DNA of 64,000 nt. Origin: Labilibaculum filiforme. GTDB lineage: Bacteria > Bacteroidota > Bacteroidia > Bacteroidales > Marinifilaceae. The position numbers were made by a program, and so were the translations under genes. The number at the start of each line of letters is the position of its first letter. Within the stretch, counting starts at the first letter, position 1. The notes under the pieces are model-generated. The model was not told the DNA's origin. It ran no database searches and saw only the letters and a program-made list of their open reading frames with translations. The DNA is taken from contig NZ_MVDD01000002.1 in assembly GCF_002843315.1 (NCBI RefSeq), forward strand, positions 372,001-436,000, written 5' to 3'. This document shows, piece by piece, positions 27,379 through 36,320 of the stretch.

Positions 27379-28905
27379 CTAATAACCAGCATTTTGAGGT
27401 AATAAGTTTGGATTTCGCACTAATTCATTTGTAGGTAATGGGAATAAGTAATTTCTATTTGGATTGAATTGTGGTTTAAAACCTTCTAATCCAGAAGCAC
27501 TAAACACTTCATTTCCCATTTTTCTTCTAGCAATATCGTACCATCTTTTACACTCGAAAGCCAGTTCCAATTTGCGATCTTCTAAAACCATTGTTCTAAA
27601 ATTATCTTGGGATAAACCAGAAATATTTGCTGGTATTGCACTTGGAACACTACCTGCAGCTCCGGCTCTAGCTCTAGCTCTAACTCTATTTACATAACCT
27701 TCTGCCTCTGCAGTTCCTGGAGTAATTTCATTTAAAGCTTCTGCCGCAATTAGCAATACTTCTGCATAGCGCATCATTAAATAATTACTATTTGTATTTC
27801 GACCATTTCCATTAGAAGCTGGTCCTGCTTTACGAGTATATTTTGCAATATGCGGACTATTTACACTTGCACCGTAAAAGGTCGTAAACTCAGTATAAGG
27901 ATGTACTTCACCACCAAAAACTCCGGTAGCATCAAGACTAACCGATTTTCTATAATCCTGATCATCCCAAGTGGTATAAACAGCAACAGAAGGGACTAAT
28001 ACAGACCAACCGCCACTATAACCATACTGTTCATCACTTCTAATGCCAGTATATGCTGCTAAATAATCTCTACCTTGATCACCATCGGAAGTTCCAATAA
28101 AATCGATTACGAATATTGGTTCTTTAGAGGCATCTGTTTTAGAATAATCATATAAATCTTGAAAATCAGGTTCTAAACCTAAATCATATACTCCCTCATT
28201 ATCAATAACATCCTTAGCTTCGTCGTAAGCTTTTTCAAAATCACCCATGGTTAAATAAACCAAAGCTAAATAGGAACTAGCTGCTGACTTTGCAGGTAAA
28301 GCCCTGGTAACTTGTGTATTTGGCAACCACTCTTTAGCAAACTCTAAATCTGCAATGATATTTGTATATACATCGGCAGCCGAAGTTTTACTAATAGTAG
28401 ATGCTGCTTGCACATCTGTTACAGGTTCTGTTAAATAAGGAATCGCTCCAAATTGTCTAACCAAATGAAAATACGTAAATGCTCTTGCAAAATAAGCTTG
28501 CGCCACAATTGCATTTTCTTCGGCAACATCAGCATCAACCAATTCTGCTCCTGCAATAGCTTGATTAGCCGCACCAATTATTTGGTAACATTTTGGCCAA
28601 TAATTAGCAATATTTGCATTATCAGCTAAAAGACTTACGTCATTAAACTGAATTCTTTCTGCCTGAGTAACTGCAGGATTAAGATCGACCATATCACTAC
28701 CCAACATCAAAGACATTGACATAGCTCTAGACATAAAATATCTATGTTGCATGTGACCGTAGGCGCCATTTACTGCTATTTGTACCTTATCTAAAGATGT
28801 GAAAAAGCTTTCAGGGGCTAATAAACCTACCGGCTCTTCTTCCAAATCTGAACATCCAAACATTGATATTCCTATCAACAATAATAAATATTTATATTTT
28901 TTCAT
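27379..28905 (-). CDS. SusD/RagB-family lipoprotein (alginate locus)
   Basis: A 508-residue SusD homologue with lipobox SMFGC and the acidic SDLEEE after the Cys. It carries AYFARAFTYFHLVRQFGAIP in the helical core and the C-terminal LEDRKLELAFECKRWYDIAR signature, with a PLPTNE turn and NPNLLPQNAGY end. It binds alginate oligosaccharide and closes the SusC channel. It starts 12 bp after the susC stop. Confidence 0.95.
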   Translation of the reverse strand: MKKYKYLLLLIGISMFGCSDLEEEPVGLLAPESFFTSLDKVQIAVNGAYGHMQHRYFMSRAMSMSLMLGSDMVDLNPAVTQAERIQFNDVSLLADNANIANYWPKCYQIIGAANQAIAGAELVDADVAEENAIVAQAYFARAFTYFHLVRQFGAIPYLTEPVTDVQAASTISKTSAADVYTNIIADLEFAKEWLPNTQVTRALPAKSAASSYLALVYLTMGDFEKAYDEAKDVIDNEGVYDLGLEPDFQDLYDYSKTDASKEPIFVIDFIGTSDGDQGRDYLAAYTGIRSDEQYGYSGGWSVLVPSVAVYTTWDDQDYRKSVSLDATGVFGGEVHPYTEFTTFYGASVNSPHIAKYTRKAGPASNGNGRNTNSNYLMMRYAEVLLIAAEALNEITPGTAEAEGYVNRVRARARAGAAGSVPSAIPANISGLSQDNFRTMVLEDRKLELAFECKRWYDIARRKMGNEVFSASGLEGFKPQFNPNRNYLFPLPTNELVRNPNLLPQNAGY

Positions 28906-28917
28906 TATCTAGTTTTT

Positions 28918-31900
28918 TTAAAGTTTTATCTGAAGGCTAAAATTCACTGATTTAACAGTTGGGTAATTTCCAAAATCAAACCCTTGAGTTGTATTACTGG
29001 CTCCACTACTTTCGCCACCAGAACCAAAATAACTTACCTCAGGATCTAAACCAGAGTAATTTGTAAACGTTAACAGATTCTGTGCACTAACAGAAAATCT
29101 AACGCTAGCCAGACCTAACTTTCTAGTAATATCTGTAGGTAAATTATAGCCTAACGCTAAACTTTTCAGTCTAATATAACTACCATCTTCTACAAATCTT
29201 GAAGAGATTTCTCTTCCTCTACTAGCTACAACACGAGGTATATTTGTATCCGTATTTGTTGGAGTCCATGCGTTTAAAACATCTTTAAGTCCATTCGAAT
29301 CTCCGTTATACAACTGTACATTTGTTAGATTAAAAATATCACCACCATAGGAACCTTGAAAAAAGATATTTAAATCAAAATTTTTGTAAGTAAATGTATT
29401 TGTAATCCCCAAATTCCAATCTGGATTAGGATTCCCTATAACTTTCTGATCATCAGTAGTAATATCACCACTACCATCTACATCTGTAAACAGTGGATCG
29501 CCTGCTTGGGCTCCCGAATAGGTAGCTGTACCTTCAGGCAAAGCACCTCCTTGGTAAACTCCTTTATAATCGTATCCCCAAAAAAGACCAACTTCTTCAC
29601 CTTCTCGCAAAACATGAGTACTTGCAACACTAAAATATCCTGGCGCAGCATTTTGAAAAACGTCTATCCCATTAATTAAGGATACAACCTCATTTTTATT
29701 TGTAGACCAGTTAAAATCGGTAGTCCAAGTAAAATTTTCATTAGAGATGTTTCTTGTATTTAAAGAAATTTCAAATCCTCTATTATTAATCTCCCCAACG
29801 TTTCTAATACTTGCTAAGGTTGAAAAACCAAGATATTCTGGTTGACTTGCATCTTCTAAAAGAAGATCTTTCGTATCGATATTATAATAGTCTAAGGAAA
29901 GTGAAATTTTATTATTGAATAAACCCAAATCCAAACCAATATTTGTTTGGTAAGAAGATTCCCATTTTAAATTATCATTGGCAGCTTGATCTGGCACAAC
30001 AGCACCTACTACCTGACCATTAATTCCACTAAAAATAGGGTTTAAACTTGCAAATGATTCATATGGACTAATTGCCTGATTACCAGTTACACCATAACTA
30101 GCTCTTAACTTCAAATTTGAAATCTTATCCTGATTTTTTAGGAATTCTTCATTCGATACTTTCCAGCCAATAGCCGCAGAAGGGAAAATAGCATACTTTT
30201 CATTTTTTGAAAAATTAGATGCCCCATCTCTTCTGACTGTAGCTGTTAGTAAATATTTATCATCATAATCGTAATTTAATCTTCCAAATTGAGATTGAAT
30301 TTCTTGTTCGGTAAAAGATGAAGTAGGTATTGAAGTAACTTCACTACCGGCTAAATTATAGTAAGAAAAACTATCGTCAATAAAACCTTGAGCACCTGCA
30401 GAAAAACGTTCTGAAGTTGTTTTTTGATATGAATAACCTGCCAATAAGGTTAAATCACCCTTCCCAATTTCAGCTTTATAGGTCAGGTAATTTTCATTCA
30501 ATATGTTTGATTTTTTTAGATTTGATATGCTTGCTTTTCCACCTGTACCACCTCCAGCGGTAACAATTAACGTGGATGGTCTAAAAACACCAATGGTTTG
30601 ATTTGTTGTACTATAACCAAAAGTAGTTTTGAAAGTAAGGTTTTGTAAAATATCGTAATTTGCAGATAAATTTGCTCTATTAATATCTGTTTTAGTTCTA
30701 TTTACAGCCTCAGTAGCAACAGCATACGGATTATCGATATTATCACCTATTGTATTCGTTGTATTTAAACCGTTTGCATCTTTTATTCCAAGGTCGGGCA
30801 TAAATCTAAACATCAATGAAATAACATCATCACCACCACCATTAGCAGTATCCCCGGTAGATTGTGTAGGAACACCCTGTTTATCTCCTCTGCTACTATA
30901 TAGATTAAAACCTAATTTTAATTTATCCGTTACTTGCGCATCTATATTCGATAAGAAAGTTATTCTTTCAAAATCTGAATTTATAATAACCCCTTTTTGT
31001 TTATAATAATTAGCCGAAGCATAAAAGTTAATTTTATCACTTCCTCCTGAAAAGGAGAATTGATGATTCTGAGTACTACCTTGTCGATACAATAGATCTT
31101 GCCAATCTGTATCTGCAGGTCCTTGAACGTAACTAGGGTTTGATATTTGCTGATAAGCTGCAAATTCATCTGCATTAAGCAAATCTAGTTCGTTTGCAGT
31201 ATTTTGAATAGAATAATTAGAATTCAGTTCAACAGATAATTTACCACTTTTACCTTTTTTAGTGGTTACCAAAACAACACCATTTGAACCTCTAGAACCA
31301 TAGATGGCAGTTGCCGAAGCATCTTTTAAAACCTCCATAGATTGGATATCATTTGGCTGTGGCATTGTTGCTCCAACAAAACCATCGACAACAATAAGTG
31401 GTGAACTACTTGCATTAATAGAAGTATTTCCTCTAATCTTTATACTGATAGGAGCCCCTGGCTCACCACCATTATTAGATTGTACAACAACACCAGCAGC
31501 ACGTCCTTGAAGAGCTTGCGAAGCATCTAATACAGGAAATGCATTTATCTCACTTGATTTAACTGAAGATACAGAACCTGTTACATCACTTTTTCGACGA
31601 GCTCCGTAACCAACTACAATAATTTCATCCAAGCTTTCGGAACCGGCTCCCATTGCCACATCAATTGAAGTTAGAGCTCCCGCTAATTTTTCAATGGTTT
31701 CATAACCTACAAAAGAGTACACTAAAATACTTTCTTTTCCGGCAACACTTAATACGTATTTCCCATCAAAATCAGTAACCGTACCATTTGTTGTTCCCTT
31801 TTCATATACACTCACTCCTACTAAAGGAGAGTTATCCGCTTTATCAACAACATTCCCCGTAATCGTTTGCTGCGCAAACAAAAAAGAAGAGAATCCTGTT

Positions 31901-31935
31901 AATAAAACCATTAGCATTAGGATTTTTCTTTTCAT
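28918..31935 (-). CDS. SusC/RagA-family TonB-linked outer-membrane transporter (alginate locus)
   Basis: A 1005-residue TonB-dependent transporter. Signal peptide 1-22, carboxypeptidase-regulatory-like domain (ITGNVVDKADNSPLVGVSVY), SusC hallmark LDEIIVVGYGARR, plug domain with SASSSPLIVVDGFVGA and SNGVVLVTTKKGKSG, then the barrel ending in aromatic strands. It should import alginate oligosaccharides to the periplasm, where PL17 acts. The 190-bp region above it up to the GntR stop shows no clear TAnnTTTG promoter and no TTGGTNNACCA site. Confidence 0.95.
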   Translation of the reverse strand: MKRKILMLMVLLTGFSSFLFAQQTITGNVVDKADNSPLVGVSVYEKGTTNGTVTDFDGKYVLSVAGKESILVYSFVGYETIEKLAGALTSIDVAMGAGSESLDEIIVVGYGARRKSDVTGSVSSVKSSEINAFPVLDASQALQGRAAGVVVQSNNGGEPGAPISIKIRGNTSINASSSPLIVVDGFVGATMPQPNDIQSMEVLKDASATAIYGSRGSNGVVLVTTKKGKSGKLSVELNSNYSIQNTANELDLLNADEFAAYQQISNPSYVQGPADTDWQDLLYRQGSTQNHQFSFSGGSDKINFYASANYYKQKGVIINSDFERITFLSNIDAQVTDKLKLGFNLYSSRGDKQGVPTQSTGDTANGGGDDVISLMFRFMPDLGIKDANGLNTTNTIGDNIDNPYAVATEAVNRTKTDINRANLSANYDILQNLTFKTTFGYSTTNQTIGVFRPSTLIVTAGGGTGGKASISNLKKSNILNENYLTYKAEIGKGDLTLLAGYSYQKTTSERFSAGAQGFIDDSFSYYNLAGSEVTSIPTSSFTEQEIQSQFGRLNYDYDDKYLLTATVRRDGASNFSKNEKYAIFPSAAIGWKVSNEEFLKNQDKISNLKLRASYGVTGNQAISPYESFASLNPIFSGINGQVVGAVVPDQAANDNLKWESSYQTNIGLDLGLFNNKISLSLDYYNIDTKDLLLEDASQPEYLGFSTLASIRNVGEINNRGFEISLNTRNISNENFTWTTDFNWSTNKNEVVSLINGIDVFQNAAPGYFSVASTHVLREGEEVGLFWGYDYKGVYQGGALPEGTATYSGAQAGDPLFTDVDGSGDITTDDQKVIGNPNPDWNLGITNTFTYKNFDLNIFFQGSYGGDIFNLTNVQLYNGDSNGLKDVLNAWTPTNTDTNIPRVVASRGREISSRFVEDGSYIRLKSLALGYNLPTDITRKLGLASVRFSVSAQNLLTFTNYSGLDPEVSYFGSGGESSGASNTTQGFDFGNYPTVKSVNFSLQIKL

Positions 31936-32078
31936 TTCACTTTAGTTTAGTAAAATTAGTTAGTTATTAGATTTACAATTCAACACTTTAGGAACTCTAA
32001 ACATTGCACAGGGCCCAACACTACAAAGTTTTAGTTCAAAAAATATTTAATAATTAGTTGAATACTATTTTGTATTCA

Positions 32079-32124
32079 TTTACTGCCTTCGGAAAACTGT
32101 TTCCTATTATCTAAAGGCAGTAAA
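32079..32124 (-). terminator. Hairpin after the second GntR gene
   Basis: TTTACTGCCTT (32079-32089) pairs with AAGGCAGTAAA (32114-32124) just past the GntR stop codon. The T-run on the minus strand is weak, so it may be a partial terminator allowing read-through to susC. Confidence 0.5.
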
Positions 32125-32125
32125 A

Positions 32126-32839
32126 TCAGAGATTTAATTTCTTTTTACTGAATTCCAAAACATCTTTTAAATGTTCATTCATATAGTTTGTTGCCAGACT
32201 AGAATCCTGTTCAATAATTGCATTTAATATATTTCGATGTTCTATTAATGATTTTCTAGCTTCTTCTTTTGGACAAAGCTTTTCGTTACGATAAATTTCA
32301 AGAATATCTGGTAAAACAATCAACATCAGAGTTTTTATTACTGAATTATGACTGGCCTCCGCAATTTTAATATGGAATATAAAATCCTCATGTTCTGCAG
32401 GCAAATCACTTTCCACCTTAGCCTCATAATTTGCCAGCGCCTCCTGTAATTTTAAAATATCTTCCTTTGTTCTTCGACTTGCTGCTTGCTGAACAGAAAA
32501 TACCTCCATAAAGCATCTTGTCTCTACTAAAGAAAAAAAGTCGGGACTTTCAATTTTCATCACATTCGTAATCAAACCTGCCATAGCAACCATATCGGTA
32601 CCATTAACTATAACACCACTTTGAGGGTTAGTTGTTAAGATACCGTAGAACTCCAGCTTTTTTATCGCATTTCTAATATGAGTTCTTCCAATACCAAATT
32701 TATCCGAAAGCTTTCTTTCCGATGGCAATTTATCTCCTGCTTTTAAATAACCCGCAATTATTAAATCTCTAATCTGACGGATTATTTTATCTACTGGACT
32801 TTCGACTTCTATCGTTTTAAAACTCTCTAAAATACCCAT
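32126..32839 (-). CDS. GntR-family (FadR/FCD type) regulator, copy 2
   Basis: A 237-residue winged-helix/FCD regulator, the close paralogue of 16159-16866; VDKIIRQIR and GDKLPSERKLS are shared exactly and the FCD domains align without large gaps. It stands directly upstream of the alginate susC gene in the same direction and is the likely regulator of that operon. Its own promoter carries an operator at the same offset as in copy 1, so the two regulators may bind each other's sites. The effector is probably a sugar acid of the pathway; this is inference. Confidence 0.9.
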   Translation of the reverse strand: MGILESFKTIEVESPVDKIIRQIRDLIIAGYLKAGDKLPSERKLSDKFGIGRTHIRNAIKKLEFYGILTTNPQSGVIVNGTDMVAMAGLITNVMKIESPDFFSLVETRCFMEVFSVQQAASRRTKEDILKLQEALANYEAKVESDLPAEHEDFIFHIKIAEASHNSVIKTLMLIVLPDILEIYRNEKLCPKEEARKSLIEHRNILNAIIEQDSSLATNYMNEHLKDVLEFSKKKLNL

Positions 32840-32875
32840 ATCATAAATTTATCGAACTAACATCTGCTCGACCTT

Positions 32876-32893
32876 AAACTGGTACACCAAAAC
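32876..32893. promoter_or_regulatory. Proximal GntR operator, copy 2
   Basis: AAACTGGTACACCAAAAC keeps TGGT-N2-ACCA symmetry and overlaps the -7 element at 32888-32895. The offset of operator to -7 element (12 bp) is the same as in copy 1. Confidence 0.65.
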
Positions 32894-32918
32894 TACAAGC
32901 TTTTTTTTAAACTTCAAA
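32888..32918 (-). promoter_or_regulatory. Promoter of GntR copy 2
   Basis: On the minus strand TTTG (32915-32918), a 19-bp spacer and TAGTTTTG (32888-32895) form an exact -33/-7 pair. The predicted transcript start near 32881 falls in the operator. Confidence 0.72.
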
Positions 32919-33075
32919 ATTTATTTATTTAAACCCCTACTAACTTAAGAACATAAATGCATGCCAAAGCCCATATATAAAGGAGTGCAAAGGTTTACAT
33001 TTTTTAATTATTTTTCAGATTAAAAGTGAAGAATTGAAAAATAATAAATTAATTGAGATATAAAACTATCGCTTT

Positions 33076-33093
33076 AAATTGGTTGACCAATTT
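33076..33093. promoter_or_regulatory. Distal GntR operator, copy 2
   Basis: AAATTGGTTGACCAATTT has two perfect 8-bp arms around TG, the most symmetric of the four sites. It lies about 245 bp upstream of the GntR start. The rest of 32894-33320 shows no gene. Confidence 0.7.
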
Positions 33094-33313
33094 TAAGATG
33101 GGGAATATTAGCGATATTTAAGGAAGAACTTTTGGAATAATTAATCAAAATTGAATTCTATTAATAGCTACTACTTTCTTACAGGATGAAAGTAAATTTT
33201 GAAATGAAGAAAAGGGATTGTCGTATCTTTTAGCAAAAGAATTTTATAGTAAAAACCAATATTCGGAATAGTAATAACTATTTTGAGACTTGGCCTCGTA
33301 AAAACAAACCATA

Positions 33314-33351
33314 TCAAAAAAAATATCCCAACTTGTAAAAAGTTAGGATAT
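33314..33351 (-). terminator. Intrinsic terminator after galE
   Basis: ATATCC-C-AACTT (33323-33334) pairs with AAGTT-A-GGATAT (33340-33351) with one mismatch. Read on the minus strand it is followed by TTTTTTT. Confidence 0.7.
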
Positions 33352-33376
33352 CCTATTCCATGTATTTTATGTGTAT

Positions 33377-34402
33377 TTACATTTTAGCTATTCTCAATTG
33401 CCATTTCCATGCAGAAAGAAGTGTTTCGTCGAGAGTACTTTGCGCTTTCCAACCGAGCTCTTCATTTGCAAAGGAAGTATCGGCATATATTTTTTCGATA
33501 TCGCCAGCACGACGAGCAACAATCTTATGAGGAACTTTCTCACCAGTTGCTCTTTCGAACGATTTAATAATCTCAAGAACAGAAACTCCATTTCCTGTGC
33601 CAATATTAAAATACTCACAATTCCTTTTGTTCTTACCTGTTAGTAGTCGTTCGATGGCAACAACATGAGCTTTCGCCAAATCTACCACGTGAATGTAATC
33701 GCGAACAGCCGAACCATCTTCCGTATTGTAATCGTCACCAAAAACACTTAATTCTGGTCGAATTCCTGCTACTGTTTGAGTTAAGAATGGAATTAAATTA
33801 TTAGGCACTCCCAATGGTAATTCACCAATTTTAGCTGTTGCATGTGCACCAATAGGATTAAAATATCTTAGTGCAATCCCCTTAAGCGATGGATATGCCT
33901 TTATTGTATCACGAATGATATCCTCACAAATAACTTTGGTATTTCCATATGGAGATTCCGCTTCTTTTCTTGGAGTTTGCTCCGTTACAGGTAACTTATC
34001 AGGTTGTCCATACACAGTACACGACGATGAAAACACTAGATTAGATACCTCACAGTCGATCATCGACTCCATAATATTCATTAAAGAACTCAAGTTATTA
34101 TTATAGTACATTAAAGGTTTCCCAACAGATTCACCAACTGCTTTTGATGCAGCAAAATGAATAATTGCCTCAATATCACTATACTTCTTAAAAAACTCTT
34201 TTACTTTTTGTTTATCCGTTAAATCAAACTGCTCAAATTTCGGACGAATTCCAGTAATTTCTTTAATTTGATCCAGCACTTCTACCTTTGAATTCGAAAG
34301 GTTATCAACAATTACAACATCGTAACCATTATTTTGTAGCTCCACAACAGTGTGCGATCCAATAAAACCAGTTCCTCCGGTAACAAGAATTTGTTTGTTC
34401 AT
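33377..34402 (-). CDS. galE: UDP-glucose 4-epimerase
   Basis: A 341-residue extended SDR, the usual GalE length. GGTGFIGSHTVVELQNNGY is the NAD site. SSSCTVYG and SPYGNTK supply the catalytic Ser and Tyr-x3-Lys. The substrate region ALRYFNPIGAH and the VRDYIHVVDLAKAH stretch are GalE-typical. It interconverts UDP-glucose and UDP-galactose for surface polysaccharide or galactose use. It stands alone between the alginate and hexuronate loci with its own promoter and terminator, so a direct part in either pathway is unlikely. Confidence 0.93.
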   Translation of the reverse strand: MNKQILVTGGTGFIGSHTVVELQNNGYDVVIVDNLSNSKVEVLDQIKEITGIRPKFEQFDLTDKQKVKEFFKKYSDIEAIIHFAASKAVGESVGKPLMYYNNNLSSLMNIMESMIDCEVSNLVFSSSCTVYGQPDKLPVTEQTPRKEAESPYGNTKVICEDIIRDTIKAYPSLKGIALRYFNPIGAHATAKIGELPLGVPNNLIPFLTQTVAGIRPELSVFGDDYNTEDGSAVRDYIHVVDLAKAHVVAIERLLTGKNKRNCEYFNIGTGNGVSVLEIIKSFERATGEKVPHKIVARRAGDIEKIYADTSFANEELGWKAQSTLDETLLSAWKWQLRIAKM

Positions 34403-34432
34403 TTAATATAATTTAGTGTCGGTATTCGAAAA

Positions 34433-34464
34433 CAAATTTACATTAGTTGTTTTGCAAAAGCAAC
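34433..34464 (-). promoter_or_regulatory. Promoter of galE
   Basis: On the minus strand TAAATTTG (34433-34440) fits TAnnTTTG with GTTG 20 bp upstream. The leader would be about 25 nt. Confidence 0.55.
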
Positions 34465-34746
34465 AATAAAAAAAATTAATAGCCAATAATAAGATTGGCT
34501 TAAACATGATTTAAAGTAGCCATTTCTTACAGATGTAAGAACGAATTTTATAATTTGAATAACAATTGTCTCCATCCTTTTCCTTTTATCAAATACACAT
34601 GTATTTCTTTTATATCACAAATAAACATACCAATCAATTTATTTCTCATCAGTCCTCTATTTCAGTTGACTACATCATTTATCCTGTTCCCATTTTGAAA
34701 AGGAATGCAGATGGCAAAACAGCATTTCACCTTTCCATTTAAATCT

Positions 34747-34754
34747 TATATTTG
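34747..34754 (+). promoter_or_regulatory. -7 element of the hexuronate operon
   Basis: TATATTTG fits TAnnTTTG. The predicted transcript start near 34761 lies about 130 bp before the uronate isomerase start. Two operator-like sites lie downstream of it. The remaining intergenic sequence (34465-34740) shows nothing I can assign. Confidence 0.55.
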
Positions 34755-34780
34755 CAAATAAATCAAAAACCATCTATCTT

Positions 34781-34794
34781 CGTGTGCGAACACG
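34781..34794. promoter_or_regulatory. LacI-type operator candidate 1
   Basis: CGTGTGCGAACACG has 5-bp arms CGTGT/ACACG around GCGA, just downstream of the predicted transcript start. The LacI regulator encoded at the end of the operon is the obvious candidate to bind it. Confidence 0.55.
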
Positions 34795-34869
34795 TTATAG
34801 TAAAATTAGGCTTTTAAAACTTGAATATTATACAATATCAATCGTTTTAATTAAAATAAAATCATTCTT

Positions 34870-34883
34870 CGTGTTCGTTAACG
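34870..34883. promoter_or_regulatory. LacI-type operator candidate 2
   Basis: CGTGTTCGTTAACG is an imperfect copy of the site at 34781. The 21-bp stretches starting at 34778 and 34867 agree at 15 positions. It lies directly before the start codon at 34893. Confidence 0.45.
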
Positions 34884-34892
34884 CCATTAAAA

Positions 34893-36293
34893 ATGAAAAA
34901 ATTTTTAGACCAAGATTTTATTCTAGAAACAGAAACTGCAAAAAAACTATATCATGAATTTGCTGCTAATTTACCAATCATCGATTACCATTGCCACATA
35001 GATCCTAAAGAAATTGCAACGGATAAAAAGTTCAAGAACATCACTCAAATTTGGCTTTATGGCGACCATTACAAATGGAGAGCACTTAGAGCAAATGGTG
35101 TTTCTGAAAATAATATTACCGGCAATGCATCAGACTGGGAAAAATTCGAAAACTGGTCAGCAACCGTTCCTTATACACTTCGAAATCCACTGTATCACTG
35201 GACTCATTTAGAATTAAAAAAAACTTTTGATATTGATAAAATTCTAAGTCCGAGTACAGCTAAAGAAGTTTGGGAAGCATGTAATGAAAAATTAAATACG
35301 CCAGATTATTCGTGCAAGAACTTAATTCGCAAGGCCAATGTTGAGGTAATTGGAACTACAGATGATCCAGCTGATTCTTTGGAATACCATAAAACCATTA
35401 AAGATTCTGGTTTCGAGACAAAAGTAGTTCCATCGTGGAGACCAGATAAAGCCATGGCTGTTGATAATGCGAAAGAATACAACCTATATATCGACAAATT
35501 AGCTACAGTTTCAGACCTGGAAATCAATTCATTTTCTGATTTATTAGTAGCCTTGCAAAAACGTCATGATTTCTTTGCTGAAATGGGATGCAAAGCCTCA
35601 GATCATGGTTTAGAACAATTTTTCGCGACTGAATATACGAATAACGAAATTGCTAAAATATTCGAAAAAATCCGTAAAGGAACTGATTTGAAAGAGGAAG
35701 AAATCTTAAAATTCAAAGCTGCAATGTTATACGAATTTGCTGTATTAGATCACTCGAAAAATTGGGTTCAACAATACCATGTTGGTGCAATTCGTAACAA
35801 CAATTCTGGAATGTTCGATAAGCTAGGTGCTGACACGGGCTACGATTCTATCGCCGATAAATTGGTAGCAGAAGACATGTCGAAATTCTTAAACCGCTTA
35901 GCAACAGAAGAAAAATTAACAAAAACCATTTTATACAATTTGAACCCTGCCCACAACGAAGTGTATGCTACCATGATTGGGAACTTTCAAGATGGCATTA
36001 CTGCTGGTAAAATTCAATGGGGTTCTGGATGGTGGTTTTTGGACCAAAAAGATGGCATGGAAAAACAAATAAATACCCTTTCAAACTTGGGCCTTTTGAG
36101 TCGATTTGTAGGAATGCTTACCGATTCACGATCTTTCTTAAGCTACAGTCGCCACGAATATTTCCGAAGAATTCTATGCAACCTTATTGGTAATGATGTG
36201 GAAAAAGGATTGATTCCATACAACGAAGAATTACTAAAAGAAATCGTTCAAGGAATCTGTTATTACAATGCTAAAAACTATTTTAACTTCTAA
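34893..36293 (+). CDS. uxaC: Uronate isomerase
   Basis: A 466-residue amidohydrolase-fold enzyme of the UxaC family. DYHCHIDPKEIA near residue 32 holds the metal-binding HxH; ITQIWLYGDHYKWRALRANG, GTTDDPADSL and the C-terminal GMLTDSRSFLSYSRHEYFRR are family-diagnostic. It isomerises D-glucuronate to D-fructuronate and D-galacturonate to D-tagaturonate. First gene of the hexuronate operon, 27 bp before the SDR gene. Confidence 0.96.
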   Translation: MKKFLDQDFILETETAKKLYHEFAANLPIIDYHCHIDPKEIATDKKFKNITQIWLYGDHYKWRALRANGVSENNITGNASDWEKFENWSATVPYTLRNPLYHWTHLELKKTFDIDKILSPSTAKEVWEACNEKLNTPDYSCKNLIRKANVEVIGTTDDPADSLEYHKTIKDSGFETKVVPSWRPDKAMAVDNAKEYNLYIDKLATVSDLEINSFSDLLVALQKRHDFFAEMGCKASDHGLEQFFATEYTNNEIAKIFEKIRKGTDLKEEEILKFKAAMLYEFAVLDHSKNWVQQYHVGAIRNNNSGMFDKLGADTGYDSIADKLVAEDMSKFLNRLATEEKLTKTILYNLNPAHNEVYATMIGNFQDGITAGKIQWGSGWWFLDQKDGMEKQINTLSNLGLLSRFVGMLTDSRSFLSYSRHEYFRRILCNLIGNDVEKGLIPYNEELLKEIVQGICYYNAKNYFNF

Positions 36294-36320
36294 TTAATCA
36301 AATACATATACTAAAACAAG

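Noticed and set aside
3265-31935. The two SusC/SusD pairs as a recent duplication.
   Set aside because: The pairs differ strongly in length and sequence and serve different enzyme sets; only general family likeness is seen.
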